DNA from: UBA1367 sp040268355
GTDB taxonomy: Bacteria; Actinomycetota; Coriobacteriia; Coriobacteriales; Atopobiaceae
Assembly: GCA_040268355.1 (NCBI GenBank)
Contig: JAWRIT010000011.1
Location: 1 to 10,210 of the forward strand
Reading direction: 5' to 3'
Length of the DNA stretch: 10,210 bases
Shown here: one piece after another, positions 1-6,543 of the stretch
How the letters are laid out: each line of letters begins with the position of its first letter
How positions within the stretch are numbered: position 1 is the first letter of the stretch
Program-made: the position numbers and the translations under genes
Notes under the pieces: generated by a model
What the model saw: the letters and a program-made list of their open reading frames with translations, nothing else
The model's database searches: none
Told to the model about the DNA's origin: nothing

Positions 1-299
1 GCGCGCGTCCGCATATGTGCGGCCCGACAACTGGGAGTGGTAGAGTGGCTACTCAAGGCAGTTTTGGATGATTGAGCTCGACCGTGCGACCGGCACCCAT
101 ACGCCTAGGGCGAGCTTGACGCATCTGGAAAGTTACAGCCAGCGGTACGGGCAACTGGACTTAGGGAGTAGCGGCTGACAGCCCTCCTGTCATCGCTCCG
201 CAGCGGCTTCGGCCTGTTCTTGCGTGATCTGCGGATAGGAACTCTACCGTAAGGCCCGCTCAAAGTGCCCTCACCAGCACGTAGAGGGTCTGGGCGTCG
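1..299. other. gene-poor left edge, no supported gene
   Basis: I see no intact gene here. Reading frames on both strands are short or compositionally unlike proteins. The minus-strand frame that carries the ATPase remnant at 300-554 stays open down to about 105, but its translation beyond the frameshift is arginine- and serine-rich and has no family resemblance, so it is most likely out-of-frame or unrelated sequence. The stretch could be the decayed C-terminal part of that ATPase or a recombination remnant. Confidence 0.4.
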
Positions 300-554
300 A
301 GCACGCCTGCTGCACCTCGTCCACCATGACGGGCGGGCGGTGCGCCTGCAGGAAGAGCTCCGGGTCCTCCCGAGCGCGCGCTCGTCGAGGTCATCAAGCG
401 TGACCCTCCTGCGGCCCTCCTCAAGACAGTGCTCGAGCATGGTGGTCTTTCCCGCCCGCCTCATGCCGGTGACCAGGACCACGGGATACTCATCGCACAG
501 CACTGCGAAATCAGCCGCAACTTCGGTGTCACGCAGTTCATCATGCTGCGGCAA
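300..554 (-). pseudogene. frameshifted remnant of a DUF4143-type P-loop ATPase
   Basis: Read leftward from a TTG at 554, the translation has an N-terminal region ending in PVVLVTG, then a Walker A loop GMRRAGKTTM at about residues 30-39 and the segment VTLDDLDERALGR at about residues 51-63. This is the usual start of AAA-type ATPases with a C-terminal DUF4143 domain. Near position 366 the family reading moves to another frame, where EDPELFLQAHRPPVMVDEVQQA follows, including a Walker B-like VMVDE. That frame stops soon after. Intact members are about 400 residues long, so most of the central ATPase and all of the C-terminal domain are missing. The gene is therefore broken by at least one frameshift plus a deletion or decay. 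AAGAGGG lies upstream of the TTG, so this could be the original start. The family role is poorly defined, and no function should be expected here. Confidence 0.7.
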
Positions 555-844
555 ATGCAGACCCTCTTGAGCGGGTCATCGGAGTCCTCTGTAATCCTCC
601 TGCCTGCGAGACCTTCGATCTCCATCCCTGTCATGAGCTCCCAGCTCGGCGGCGTCCAGTTCTGCTTCTGACAGCCTCACCACCTGTGGGAGAGGAGCAC
701 CAACGAGAACGCTAGCGGGTTGATCCTCGAGCTCTTCCTCTGACGCTGCCCTCTTCGCGCCACCCCGCGTGCGCAGGTCAAAGCGTCAACACCTCCAGCG
801 CCCGCTCTTACCTACCGGCTGCCGTCGATAGCATACCGTTTGCC
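555..844. other. intergenic stretch without a supported gene
   Basis: No gene is supported. A minus-strand frame is open from about 778 to 576 (roughly 67 codons, acidic and polar, containing EEELEDQ and VVRLSEAELDAAELGA), but it has no convincing start codon with a ribosome-binding site and I do not recognise it. It may be a fragment of a decayed gene upstream of the ATPase remnant. Composition is GC-rich here and turns sharply AT-rich after about 845. Confidence 0.4.
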
Positions 845-1004
845 ATCTAGAATACCAGTATACTCAAATTAGTAACCCTATTTAATTAATTTAAGAATCG
901 GAACGAAATAAGACTGTATCGTTTTAGGAAAGTAAGCCGCTTCGATGTTCCAAGCCACTATATCGGCGACCTGTACATCACGGTTGGTTGAGAGAGGGCG
1001 CAGT
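845..1004 (+). promoter_or_regulatory. AT-rich promoter and leader region of the PTS operon
   Basis: The 160 bases before the first PTS gene are much richer in A and T than their surroundings, especially 850-900 (runs such as TTTAATTAATTTAAG). This is the expected place for the operon promoter. TATACT at 859-864 and TTGCCA at 840-845 resemble -10 and -35 boxes but are only 13 bases apart, so I cannot assign a pair with confidence. The region carries the operator-like motif at 854-874 and a second patch, GTATCGTTTT at 916-925, that is nearly repeated (GTATCGTGTT) at 5666-5675 before the first GntR gene. The transcribed leader probably exceeds 80 bases. Confidence 0.5.
854..874. promoter_or_regulatory. 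candidate GntR operator upstream of the PTS operon
   Basis: ACCAGTATACT (854-864) contains the perfect palindrome AGTATACT (857-864), and TTAGTA follows at 869-874. The same two elements, ACCAGTATGCT and TTAGTA, occur before the first GntR gene at 5652-5668, with the gap between them reduced from 4 bases to 0. GntR regulators of the HutC/UTRA subfamily typically bind palindromes of the GT-TA-AC kind, and GTATAC fits that. Binding by the regulator at 5714-6430 is inferred. Confidence 0.45.
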
Positions 1005-1424
1005 ATGCCAAAAGAAGAAAGAACAGAGATCGTTCTACTCACGCATGGTGGTTGGGGTCGCGCCCTCATCAAGGGGATCGAAATGATTCTCGGCAAGGTT
1101 GACTGTGTCCACGAGATCGCCCTCGAGCCCTCCCATACACTCTCCGAATACATGGGCATGGTTGACGACTATGTCCAGAACCTATCGAGTGACTCACTCA
1201 TCATCACCGACCTTATAGGTGGCACCCCCTCCAACGTGGCTGCCCTTATCGGCAATCAGACCGGTATCAAGGTCTTTAGCGGCCTCAACGCGCCTATGCT
1301 GCTCGAGGCAGTTATCGAGTTGCAGGGAGATGGCACCCTCGACTTCGATCAGGTTTTGAGCGCAGGGAGGGGTGCCTGCGTGGATGTCGTGGAGCAGGTT
1401 AGGCAGAGCATGACGCAGAAGTAG
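1005..1424 (+). CDS. PTS mannose/fructose/sorbose-family EIIA
   Basis: A 139-residue cytoplasmic phosphocarrier of the mannose-type PTS. It takes phosphate from HPr and passes it to EIIB. The N-terminus VLLTHGGWG places the phosphorylated histidine at His14, equivalent to the active histidine of E. coli ManX. ITDLIGGTPSNVA (about residues 67-79) is the conserved DxxGGSP-type loop with Asp69, and SGLNAPMLLEA (about 92-102) is the other family signature. The length matches a stand-alone EIIA domain. I chose ATG 1005 rather than an in-frame ATG at 945 because AGAGAGGG (991-998) lies just before it and the extra 20 residues do not belong to the family. It is the first gene of the operon, followed after 23 bases by EIIB. 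The fine substrate cannot be read from this subunit; the downstream enzymes suggest D-glucosaminate. Confidence 0.93.
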   Translation: MPKEERTEIVLLTHGGWGRALIKGIEMILGKVDCVHEIALEPSHTLSEYMGMVDDYVQNLSSDSLIITDLIGGTPSNVAALIGNQTGIKVFSGLNAPMLLEAVIELQGDGTLDFDQVLSAGRGACVDVVEQVRQSMTQK

Positions 1425-1447
1425 CCAGCACCCGAAAGGAGATCACT

Positions 1448-1939
1448 ATGGGAAAACTCGTACTTACTCGCATCGACTCTCGCCTCATCCATGGTCAAGT
1501 CATGACCAAGTGGGTCAACCAGGTCCAGGCAAACAAGATCGTCATCGTGAGTGACCAGCTCGCAAACGATGAGTTCATGAGGAGTGTCTATCTCATGTCT
1601 GCCCCTTCTGGCGTCGAGGTTCTCTGCGTCACCGAGGCTGACGCCGTTGTCCAGTATGCCAAGAACGGTTTTGGCTCCGGAAATGTGCTTCTTCTCCTTC
1701 CTTCCCTCGATGCTCTCAAGAGGCTTTACGACCAGGGTCTTACGGTTGAGTCTGCACAGGTGGGTGGTCTTGGGGGTGCGCCCAATCGCAAGGTCGTGTT
1801 TCAGAACATTACGCTTGATGATGCCGATGCGTCTATCTTGGAGTATCTCTCCAACAGGGGCATGAAAATCATCTTCCAAACCATCCCAGAAGATAACCCG
1901 CAGGATGTCGTCTCCATCCTCAAGAAGTTCCGCAGCTAG
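1448..1939 (+). CDS. PTS mannose/fructose/sorbose-family EIIB
   Basis: A 163-residue cytoplasmic EIIB that receives phosphate from EIIA and transfers it to the incoming sugar at the membrane permease. The signature RIDSRLIHGQV at residues 8-18 carries the active-site His15, and the family pattern continues with VVSDQLANDEF-like residues around 33-43 and VGGLGGAPNRK around 106-116. It is a histidine-type EIIB, as in ManX/LevE/SorB, not the cysteine type of other PTS classes. The length is typical. AAAGGAG at 1435-1441 stands 6 bases before the ATG. It lies between EIIA and the membrane subunits in the usual order, with gaps of 23 and 56 bases, and is almost certainly co-transcribed with them. 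Separate EIIA and EIIB genes contrast with E. coli ManX, where the two are fused. Confidence 0.94.
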   Translation: MGKLVLTRIDSRLIHGQVMTKWVNQVQANKIVIVSDQLANDEFMRSVYLMSAPSGVEVLCVTEADAVVQYAKNGFGSGNVLLLLPSLDALKRLYDQGLTVESAQVGGLGGAPNRKVVFQNITLDDADASILEYLSNRGMKIIFQTIPEDNPQDVVSILKKFRS

Positions 1940-1995
1940 CACCTCATGCTTTGTAAGTCGTACGTAGTTGTAGGCACATTTGCAAGGAGGAACCC

Positions 1996-3612
1996 ATGAA
2001 TCCATTAGGCATCGCAATTTGCATGGGCGTCTACTACTGGATCGCCCGCCTGCGCTTCGGATATACCATTTCGAGCGCGTTGCTCCAGCCCGTTACCATT
2101 GCCGTGTTTGTTGGCGTCATTACTGGCCAGATGGCTCTCTCGATGCAGATCGGAGCTGCTCTGCAGCTTGTATACCTCGGTGTGACTTCTACACCGGGCG
2201 GCAATGTGCCCAATGATCCCTGCCTTGCAGGCGTTATCGCCATTCCCATTGGCGTAATGAGCGGGATGAGCCCCGAACTTTCCGTAGCTCTCGCCGTGCC
2301 TTTCGGCATCGTCGGTGTCTTTGCTGACCAGCTTCGTCGCACTATCAACGCAGCTTGGGTCCACATGGCCGATAAGCATGCCGCAGACGCCAACGTTGGT
2401 GGCATCATGCGTTGCGCCTTCCTCTATCCCGTGCTCGCTGGCTTTGCCATCCGCTTCCCGGCTGTGTTCATCGTCGACTACGTCGCACTCAACAACGGCG
2501 CCGCTGCCGCTCAGGCCATCATCGATGCCATTCCCGACGTCCTCCTGCATTCCTTCGAGGTTATGGGTGGCATTCTGCCCGCGCTTGGCTTTGCTCTCAC
2601 CATCATGGTCATCGGCAAGAAAGAGCTCATCCCGTTCTTTCTCCTTGGATACTTCACCGTGGCCTACCTAGGAATTCCTGTGATGGGAATGGCCATTTTT
2701 GGCCTCATCATTGCCGTTGTGCTGCGTATGATCATGTATCCCGAGGCCGCCAAAGGAACGCTATTTGCTTCGAAGGGGGAGGCGGACGGAGCCATGGCGA
2801 AGGAGCATCTCCTTAACAAGGCTGATGTCAACCGTGCATTCTGGCTCTATTACTTCGGTTGTGAGGAGTCTAACTCCTACGAGCGCCTTCAGAGCCTCGT
2901 GTTCTGCGCATCGATGGCCCCCTCCTTGAAGAAGCTCTATTCAAGCAAGGAGGATCTTGCCGAGGCGCTCCAGCGACACCTGGCCTTCTTCAACACCGAG
3001 GGCACCATGGGTGGCCTCATCTCCGGCATCTCGCTGGCCATGGAGGAGGAGCGCGCCATTGAGGGCACCGTCCCCGGCGAGGCAATCACTGCCATCAAGA
3101 CCGGTCTTATGGGTCCGATCGCGGGCATGGGTGACGGTATCATCTGGGCAGTGGTCATGCCCGTCATCTATGGCGTCTTCATTCCGTTTGCCGAGTCTGG
3201 CTCCAGTATGGGCGGCATCTTCCCGCTGCTTCTGTGGCCTGGCATAACCATTGCTCTCCAGCATTGGTTCACGCACTATGGCTACCGTCTTGGTCGCCAG
3301 TCCATCACCGGCATTCTGCAGTCTGGCATGATGCAGTCCATCATCTTCGCCGCCAACGTGCTCGGGCTCATCATGATGGGCGCCCTCTCGAGCTCCTACA
3401 TCTCTATCACCACACCGCTCGTCTTCACCATGGGAGCTGGTAACACTCTTGAGATCCAAGCGATCCTTGACGCGGTGGTACCCAACATCCTGCCGCTTTT
3501 CGCAGTCTTTGGCATCTACTTCTACATGCAGAAGAAGGGTCCGCGCTACGACCGTATCCTGCTCGGCATCATTGTCGTCAGCGTCGTGTGCGCCCTGTTC
3601 GGCATCCTGTAG
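1996..3612 (+). CDS. fused PTS EIIC-EIID membrane permease, mannose family
   Basis: This 538-residue protein joins two membrane subunits that are normally separate. Residues 1 to about 250 are EIIC: several hydrophobic segments, the motif QIGAALQLVYLGVTSTPGGNVPND at about 51-74, and a length close to a full EIIC. Residues from about 267 are EIID: VNRAFWLYYFGCEESNSYERLQSL (about 278-300), APSLKKLY, HLAFFNTEGTMGGLISGISLAMEEE (about 328-352), GPIAGMGDGIIW (about 373-384) and a hydrophobic C-terminal half. The two halves are linked by a short hydrophilic segment, about 253-270. Together they form the channel that moves the sugar to EIIB for phosphorylation. AAGGAGGA (1984-1991) is an excellent ribosome-binding site. 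No stop codon or frameshift separates the halves, so the fusion is real in this sequence. An in-frame ATG (residue 267) at the junction could allow some free EIID to be made. Confidence 0.93.
   Translation: MNPLGIAICMGVYYWIARLRFGYTISSALLQPVTIAVFVGVITGQMALSMQIGAALQLVYLGVTSTPGGNVPNDPCLAGVIAIPIGVMSGMSPELSVALAVPFGIVGVFADQLRRTINAAWVHMADKHAADANVGGIMRCAFLYPVLAGFAIRFPAVFIVDYVALNNGAAAAQAIIDAIPDVLLHSFEVMGGILPALGFALTIMVIGKKELIPFFLLGYFTVAYLGIPVMGMAIFGLIIAVVLRMIMYPEAAKGTLFASKGEADGAMAKEHLLNKADVNRAFWLYYFGCEESNSYERLQSLVFCASMAPSLKKLYSSKEDLAEALQRHLAFFNTEGTMGGLISGISLAMEEERAIEGTVPGEAITAIKTGLMGPIAGMGDGIIWAVVMPVIYGVFIPFAESGSSMGGIFPLLLWPGITIALQHWFTHYGYRLGRQSITGILQSGMMQSIIFAANVLGLIMMGALSSSYISITTPLVFTMGAGNTLEIQAILDAVVPNILPLFAVFGIYFYMQKKGPRYDRILLGIIVVSVVCALFGIL
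2774..2796 (+). promoter_or_regulatory. ribosome-binding-like sequence and ATG at the EIIC-EIID junction
   Basis: AGGGGGAGG (2774-2782) and GGACGGAG (2784-2791) precede an in-frame ATG at 2794, which is codon 267 of the fused gene. From this ATG the reading is MAKEHLLNKADVNRAFW, which looks like the natural start of a stand-alone EIID. I see this as a scar of the ancestral gene boundary. Whether ribosomes still start here is unknown; the second purine run is only about 2 bases from the ATG and the first about 11 bases, so neither spacing is ideal. Confidence 0.4.
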
Positions 3613-3629
3613 GCAACCGACTCATCTCT

Positions 3630-3657
3630 GGGCGGCACCCATCGTGAGGTGCCGCCC
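3630..3657 (+). promoter_or_regulatory. intercistronic hairpin between permease and DgaE-like gene
   Basis: GGGCGGCACC (3630-3639) and GGTGCCGCCC (3648-3657) form a perfect 10-bp stem with an 8-base loop. It lies 17 bases after the permease stop and 4 bases before the ribosome-binding site AGGAGGTG (3663-3670) of the next gene. No run of T follows, so complete termination is unlikely. It could partly stop transcription, protect the upstream transporter message from 3' decay, or affect translation of the enzyme gene. Confidence 0.6.
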
Positions 3658-3676
3658 CATTTAGGAGGTGTAACCA

Positions 3677-4780
3677 ATGAGCCTTTACCAGGACATGGGT
3701 CTCAAGCGTGTCGTGAACGCCTCCGGCCGTGTGACGGTGTTGGGAGTGTCCACCATTTCCGACCGTGTGGCAGAAGCGGCTGTCAGAGGTGGGCAGTCCT
3801 ACGTTGTGGTCGAAGACCTCATGATCCGCGCTGGCGAGCTCATCTCCGCACATACAGGAGCCGAGGCCAGCTGTCCAACATCGTGCGCCTCAGCCGCCAT
3901 CGCTCTTACTACGGCCGCACTCGTGACCAAGGGGCGTCATGCCGACATGATGCGCCTGCCTGACTCCACCGGTCTCGCCAACGAGATAGTGTTGCAAAAG
4001 GGCCACTCGATCAACTATGGTGCGCCCATCCCGACGATGATCCGACTTGGTGGTGGCGTGCCAGTGGAAGTCGGCCAGGCGAACGAGGTGCGCTCCGAAG
4101 ACATCGAAGAGGGCATCACCGACAAGACGGCTGCGCTTCTGTATGTCAAGAGCCACCATTGCGTGCAGAAGGGCATGGTCGACATCGAGACTATGCGCGA
4201 CATAGCGCATGCTCATGGCCTGCCCTTCATGATGGACTGTGCTGCAGAGGAGGACTTCCGCGCCTACATCGCGCTCGGCGCCGACGTTGTGTGCTACTCG
4301 GGCGCCAAGGCGCTCGAGGCTACGACCTCGGGATTTGTAACCGGTCGTGCCGATATTGTGCGCAATGTGCAGAAGCAGTATGTGGGCATCGGTCGTGCTA
4401 TGAAGGTGGGCAAAGAGCAGATCGCCGGCTTGCTCGAGGCACTCGAGCAGTATGACGAGAAGGATCCGGCTGCAGCGGCCGCATACAACGATGAGCTGGC
4501 CGACTGGCTTGTGGAGCACATTGATGCCATTGATGGCCTGCATGCCATAAAAGTGCGAGACGAAGCCGGTCGTGCGATCTGGCGCTGTCGCGTGAGCGTG
4601 GATGCTGCGAGCGGCAAGACGGCCGCCGGAGTTAATGCCACGCTGCGAGAGGGCGACCCCATCGTGTGGGCGCGCACGGAGTTCCTGAACTTGGGATTCA
4701 TCGACCTTGATCCGCGCCCACTGGTTGCAGGAGATAAAGAACTGCTGGTAGACACATTCAAGAGGGTTATGGAGGCCTAG
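3677..4780 (+). CDS. dgaE: DgaE-type PLP-dependent D-glucosaminate-6-phosphate ammonia-lyase
   Basis: A 367-residue cytoplasmic pyridoxal-phosphate enzyme of the SelA-related fold, matching the family of Salmonella DgaE in length and in its position next to a DgaF-type aldolase. The characterised family reaction is removal of ammonia from D-glucosaminate-6-phosphate to give 2-keto-3-deoxygluconate-6-phosphate. The N-terminal MGLKRVVNASGRVTVLGVSTISD is typical of SelA-like enzymes. MMDCAAEED (about 185-193) holds Asp187, the likely partner of the cofactor ring nitrogen, and YSGAKALEATTSGF (about 207-220) holds Lys211, the likely Schiff-base lysine. Both expected cofactor residues are present, so the enzyme should be active. 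AGGAGGTG (3663-3670) precedes the ATG. It is cotranscribed with the PTS before it and ends 2 bases before the aldolase start. The exact substrate could be another phosphorylated amino-sugar acid. Confidence 0.88.
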   Translation: MSLYQDMGLKRVVNASGRVTVLGVSTISDRVAEAAVRGGQSYVVVEDLMIRAGELISAHTGAEASCPTSCASAAIALTTAALVTKGRHADMMRLPDSTGLANEIVLQKGHSINYGAPIPTMIRLGGGVPVEVGQANEVRSEDIEEGITDKTAALLYVKSHHCVQKGMVDIETMRDIAHAHGLPFMMDCAAEEDFRAYIALGADVVCYSGAKALEATTSGFVTGRADIVRNVQKQYVGIGRAMKVGKEQIAGLLEALEQYDEKDPAAAAAYNDELADWLVEHIDAIDGLHAIKVRDEAGRAIWRCRVSVDAASGKTAAGVNATLREGDPIVWARTEFLNLGFIDLDPRPLVAGDKELLVDTFKRVMEA

Positions 4781-4782
4781 GG

Positions 4783-5517
4783 ATGGGAATCAACTACTAC
4801 AACGATCGCGTGTGCCTGAACGTTCTCGGCGGCTCTCTTGAGAACGCTGCAGAGATCTACGAGGCCGCAGAGAAGTGCGTGGAGGTTGGTGTTCTCACCG
4901 CAGACTACCCTGACGTTCCGAGCGCCGTGGAGGACATGAAAAAGTACATGGACGTTCTCGAGGGCAACTTGTCCGTGGGTCTTGGTGGCGGTAATCCCGA
5001 CCAGTGGCGTGCCGTGGCCGAGGTTGCCAAGGAGGTCAAGGCAAACCACTTCAACCAGGCCTTCTGTGCCGTGGGTTGGACACGCGCAAACCTCGGTACT
5101 GGCGAAATCCACGTGAACTCGATGGTATGTCCCTCTGGCATTCCCGGAATGGTGCGCATTTCGTCAGGACCGCTCTCCAAGGACTGTTCCGCCCCAGCGC
5201 TTGTCCCTGTTGATACCCTCATGGCGATTGTTAGGGAGATGGGTGGCAATGCCATCAAATTCTTTCCCATGGGCGGTCTTGACTGCAAGGAGGAGCTCAA
5301 AGTCCTTGCCGGCGCTTGCGCACGCCACAATATGGTCCTTGAGCCCACGGGTGGCATCGACCTCGATAACTTCCGTGAGATTCTCTCCATCTGCCTGGAT
5401 GCTGGTGTCGAGAAGGTCATCCCACACGTATACAGCTCCATCATCGACAAGGAGACCGGCTTCACGCGACCCGAGGACGTGCGAACGCTCCTTTCCATCG
5501 TCAAGGAGCTCGTCTAG
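4783..5517 (+). CDS. dgaF: DgaF-type 2-dehydro-3-deoxyphosphogluconate aldolase
   Basis: A 244-residue cytoplasmic aldolase of the DgaF/EF_0839 family, a TIM-barrel class I aldolase related to KDPG aldolases. It would cleave 2-keto-3-deoxygluconate-6-phosphate into pyruvate and glyceraldehyde-3-phosphate, completing the pathway begun by the neighbouring ammonia-lyase. Visible family features are YYNDRVCLNVLGGS near the N-terminus, SVGLGGGNPDQW (about 64-75), GGNAIKFFPMGG (about 154-165) with Lys159 as the probable Schiff-base lysine, and LEPTGGIDLDNF (about 186-197), the phosphate-binding end of the barrel. The length is normal for the family. GGAGG (4771-4775) lies inside the end of the upstream gene, 7 bases before the ATG, and the 2-base gap points to translational coupling. 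This is the last gene of the operon, followed by a GC-rich hairpin. Confidence 0.88.
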   Translation: MGINYYNDRVCLNVLGGSLENAAEIYEAAEKCVEVGVLTADYPDVPSAVEDMKKYMDVLEGNLSVGLGGGNPDQWRAVAEVAKEVKANHFNQAFCAVGWTRANLGTGEIHVNSMVCPSGIPGMVRISSGPLSKDCSAPALVPVDTLMAIVREMGGNAIKFFPMGGLDCKEELKVLAGACARHNMVLEPTGGIDLDNFREILSICLDAGVEKVIPHVYSSIIDKETGFTRPEDVRTLLSIVKELV

Positions 5518-5543
5518 TCCGGATGCTTTCGCCGGCCACACGA

Positions 5544-5576
5544 CCGCGCCCGACGCTCATATAGTGTCGGGCGCGG
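5544..5576 (+). terminator. GC-rich hairpin at the end of the PTS-dga operon
   Basis: CCGCGCCCGACGCT (5544-5557) pairs with AGTGTCGGGCGCGG (5563-5576) to give a 14-bp stem with one G-T wobble and a 5-base loop, CATAT. It begins 26 bases after the aldolase stop. No T-run follows, as is common for terminators of high-GC Gram-positives, so termination may be incomplete or depend on Rho. Its place and strength make it the likely end of the operon. Confidence 0.65.
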
Positions 5577-5651
5577 ATACGATGGTGACAAGTGCAACCC
5601 ACGAACCAGAACCAGATCTCGGTTGAAACTCCGTATCGATTTTCATTGCAA

Positions 5652-5675
5652 ACCAGTATGCTTTAGTATCGTGTT
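5652..5675. promoter_or_regulatory. candidate operator upstream of the first GntR gene
   Basis: ACCAGTATGCT (5652-5662) is followed directly by TTAGTA (5663-5668) and GTATCGTGTT (5666-5675). All three pieces also occur before the PTS operon at 854-864, 869-874 and 916-925, with one mismatch each in the first and third. AGTAT is repeated directly at a 10-base interval. TACAAT at 5695-5700 is a good -10-like box, but it is only 13 bases from the ATG and would give an almost leaderless message, so I leave the promoter unassigned. Autoregulation by the downstream repressor is inferred. Confidence 0.45.
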
Positions 5676-5713
5676 GGCGGTGATTATCCCTGAGTACAAT
5701 AATTGAGGGTTCG

Positions 5714-6430
5714 ATGGCGAAGTACAACAAGATCGTCAAGGACATTGAGGCGTCGATTCGCAATGGCGAGCTGATGGCATACGATCAGCTTCCTACCGTG
5801 GTTGACCTTACCAGAAGATACGGTGTGAGCCGCTCTACCATCGAGCAGGTCCTAAGCGAGCTCGAGAGGATGGGCCTTGTCTCGCGGAAGCGTGGCGCCG
5901 GCGTCTTTGTGAAGGATGTTGCTCGCGAAGCGACACGCGTCAACGACATCTCACTTCTCCAAGACGGCAAGCTTTTGCCTGAAGGGGCGGAGACGGTCGA
6001 GGTTCATGAATTTACCGTCGTGCTTGCTCCGGATGAGGTTCGAGAGGCGCTCAGCCTGCATGACAGTAGCTTTTGCTACTACATCTGTCGCTCAAAGAGC
6101 TACCAGCAGAAGGCTCTTGTCATCGAGTACGTCTACTATCCCGTCGAGGTGTTTCACGACGTGAGGATTGAGGCAGCGGGTGGCTCACTGCGCACGTTCC
6201 TCAAGGAGCGCTATGGTGTCGAGCCGGACACCTTCCATAAGCGACTGCGCACCATCTTGCCTGTTGAGGAGGAGGCGGAGATCTTCGAGGTGGAGATGGG
6301 CGTGCCGCTACTCGAGCTCGAGCAGATTGCCTTTCTTGACGACGGACGTCCGTGCGAGTATGCGCTCGCACGCTTTTTGGGTGATCGGGCCGAGTACCAT
6401 ACGGTTGACAATGTCTCGCTACCATTGTGA
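5714..6430 (+). CDS. GntR-family regulator with UTRA domain, probable regulator of the PTS-dga operon
   Basis: A 238-residue DNA-binding regulator. Residues about 4-68 form the GntR winged helix-turn-helix: LPTVVDLTRRYGVSRSTIEQVLSELERMGLVSRKRGAGVFV includes the recognition helix and the wing. Residues about 85-230 look like a UTRA effector domain, ending with the typical pattern VPLLELEQIAFLDDGRPCEYALARF. UTRA proteins of the HutC subfamily bind sugar phosphates or similar small molecules and usually act as repressors released by the ligand. TGAGGG (5704-5709) lies 4 bases before the ATG. The gene follows the operon terminator and has its own upstream region, which shares a motif with the PTS promoter. 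The likely effector is a pathway intermediate such as glucosaminate-6-phosphate, but this is a guess. Known Dga systems use a sigma-54-dependent activator instead. Confidence 0.88.
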   Translation: MAKYNKIVKDIEASIRNGELMAYDQLPTVVDLTRRYGVSRSTIEQVLSELERMGLVSRKRGAGVFVKDVAREATRVNDISLLQDGKLLPEGAETVEVHEFTVVLAPDEVREALSLHDSSFCYYICRSKSYQQKALVIEYVYYPVEVFHDVRIEAAGGSLRTFLKERYGVEPDTFHKRLRTILPVEEEAEIFEVEMGVPLLELEQIAFLDDGRPCEYALARFLGDRAEYHTVDNVSLPL

Positions 6431-6543
6431 CCTTAGCAAGCTGGCATTCGACGGGCTTCTTTCCGGTGATGCGGGGCTGAGTCCTGACGTCCATTCCTGG
6501 CGCTATCTAACATATTTCCCGGCATTCCATCAGAGGGAGGGCG

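Noticed and set aside
555..778. Open minus-strand frame of about 67 codons with an acidic, protein-like composition
   Set aside because: No convincing start codon with a ribosome-binding site and no recognisable family; open frames arise easily in GC-rich DNA.
945..1004. Upstream in-frame ATG extending EIIA by 20 residues
   Set aside because: The added residues do not fit the family, and a good ribosome-binding site precedes the ATG at 1005.
1349..2017. Long minus-strand frame of 222 codons opposite EIIB
   Set aside because: Antisense shadow of the EIIA and EIIB genes, which have clear active-site motifs on the + strand.
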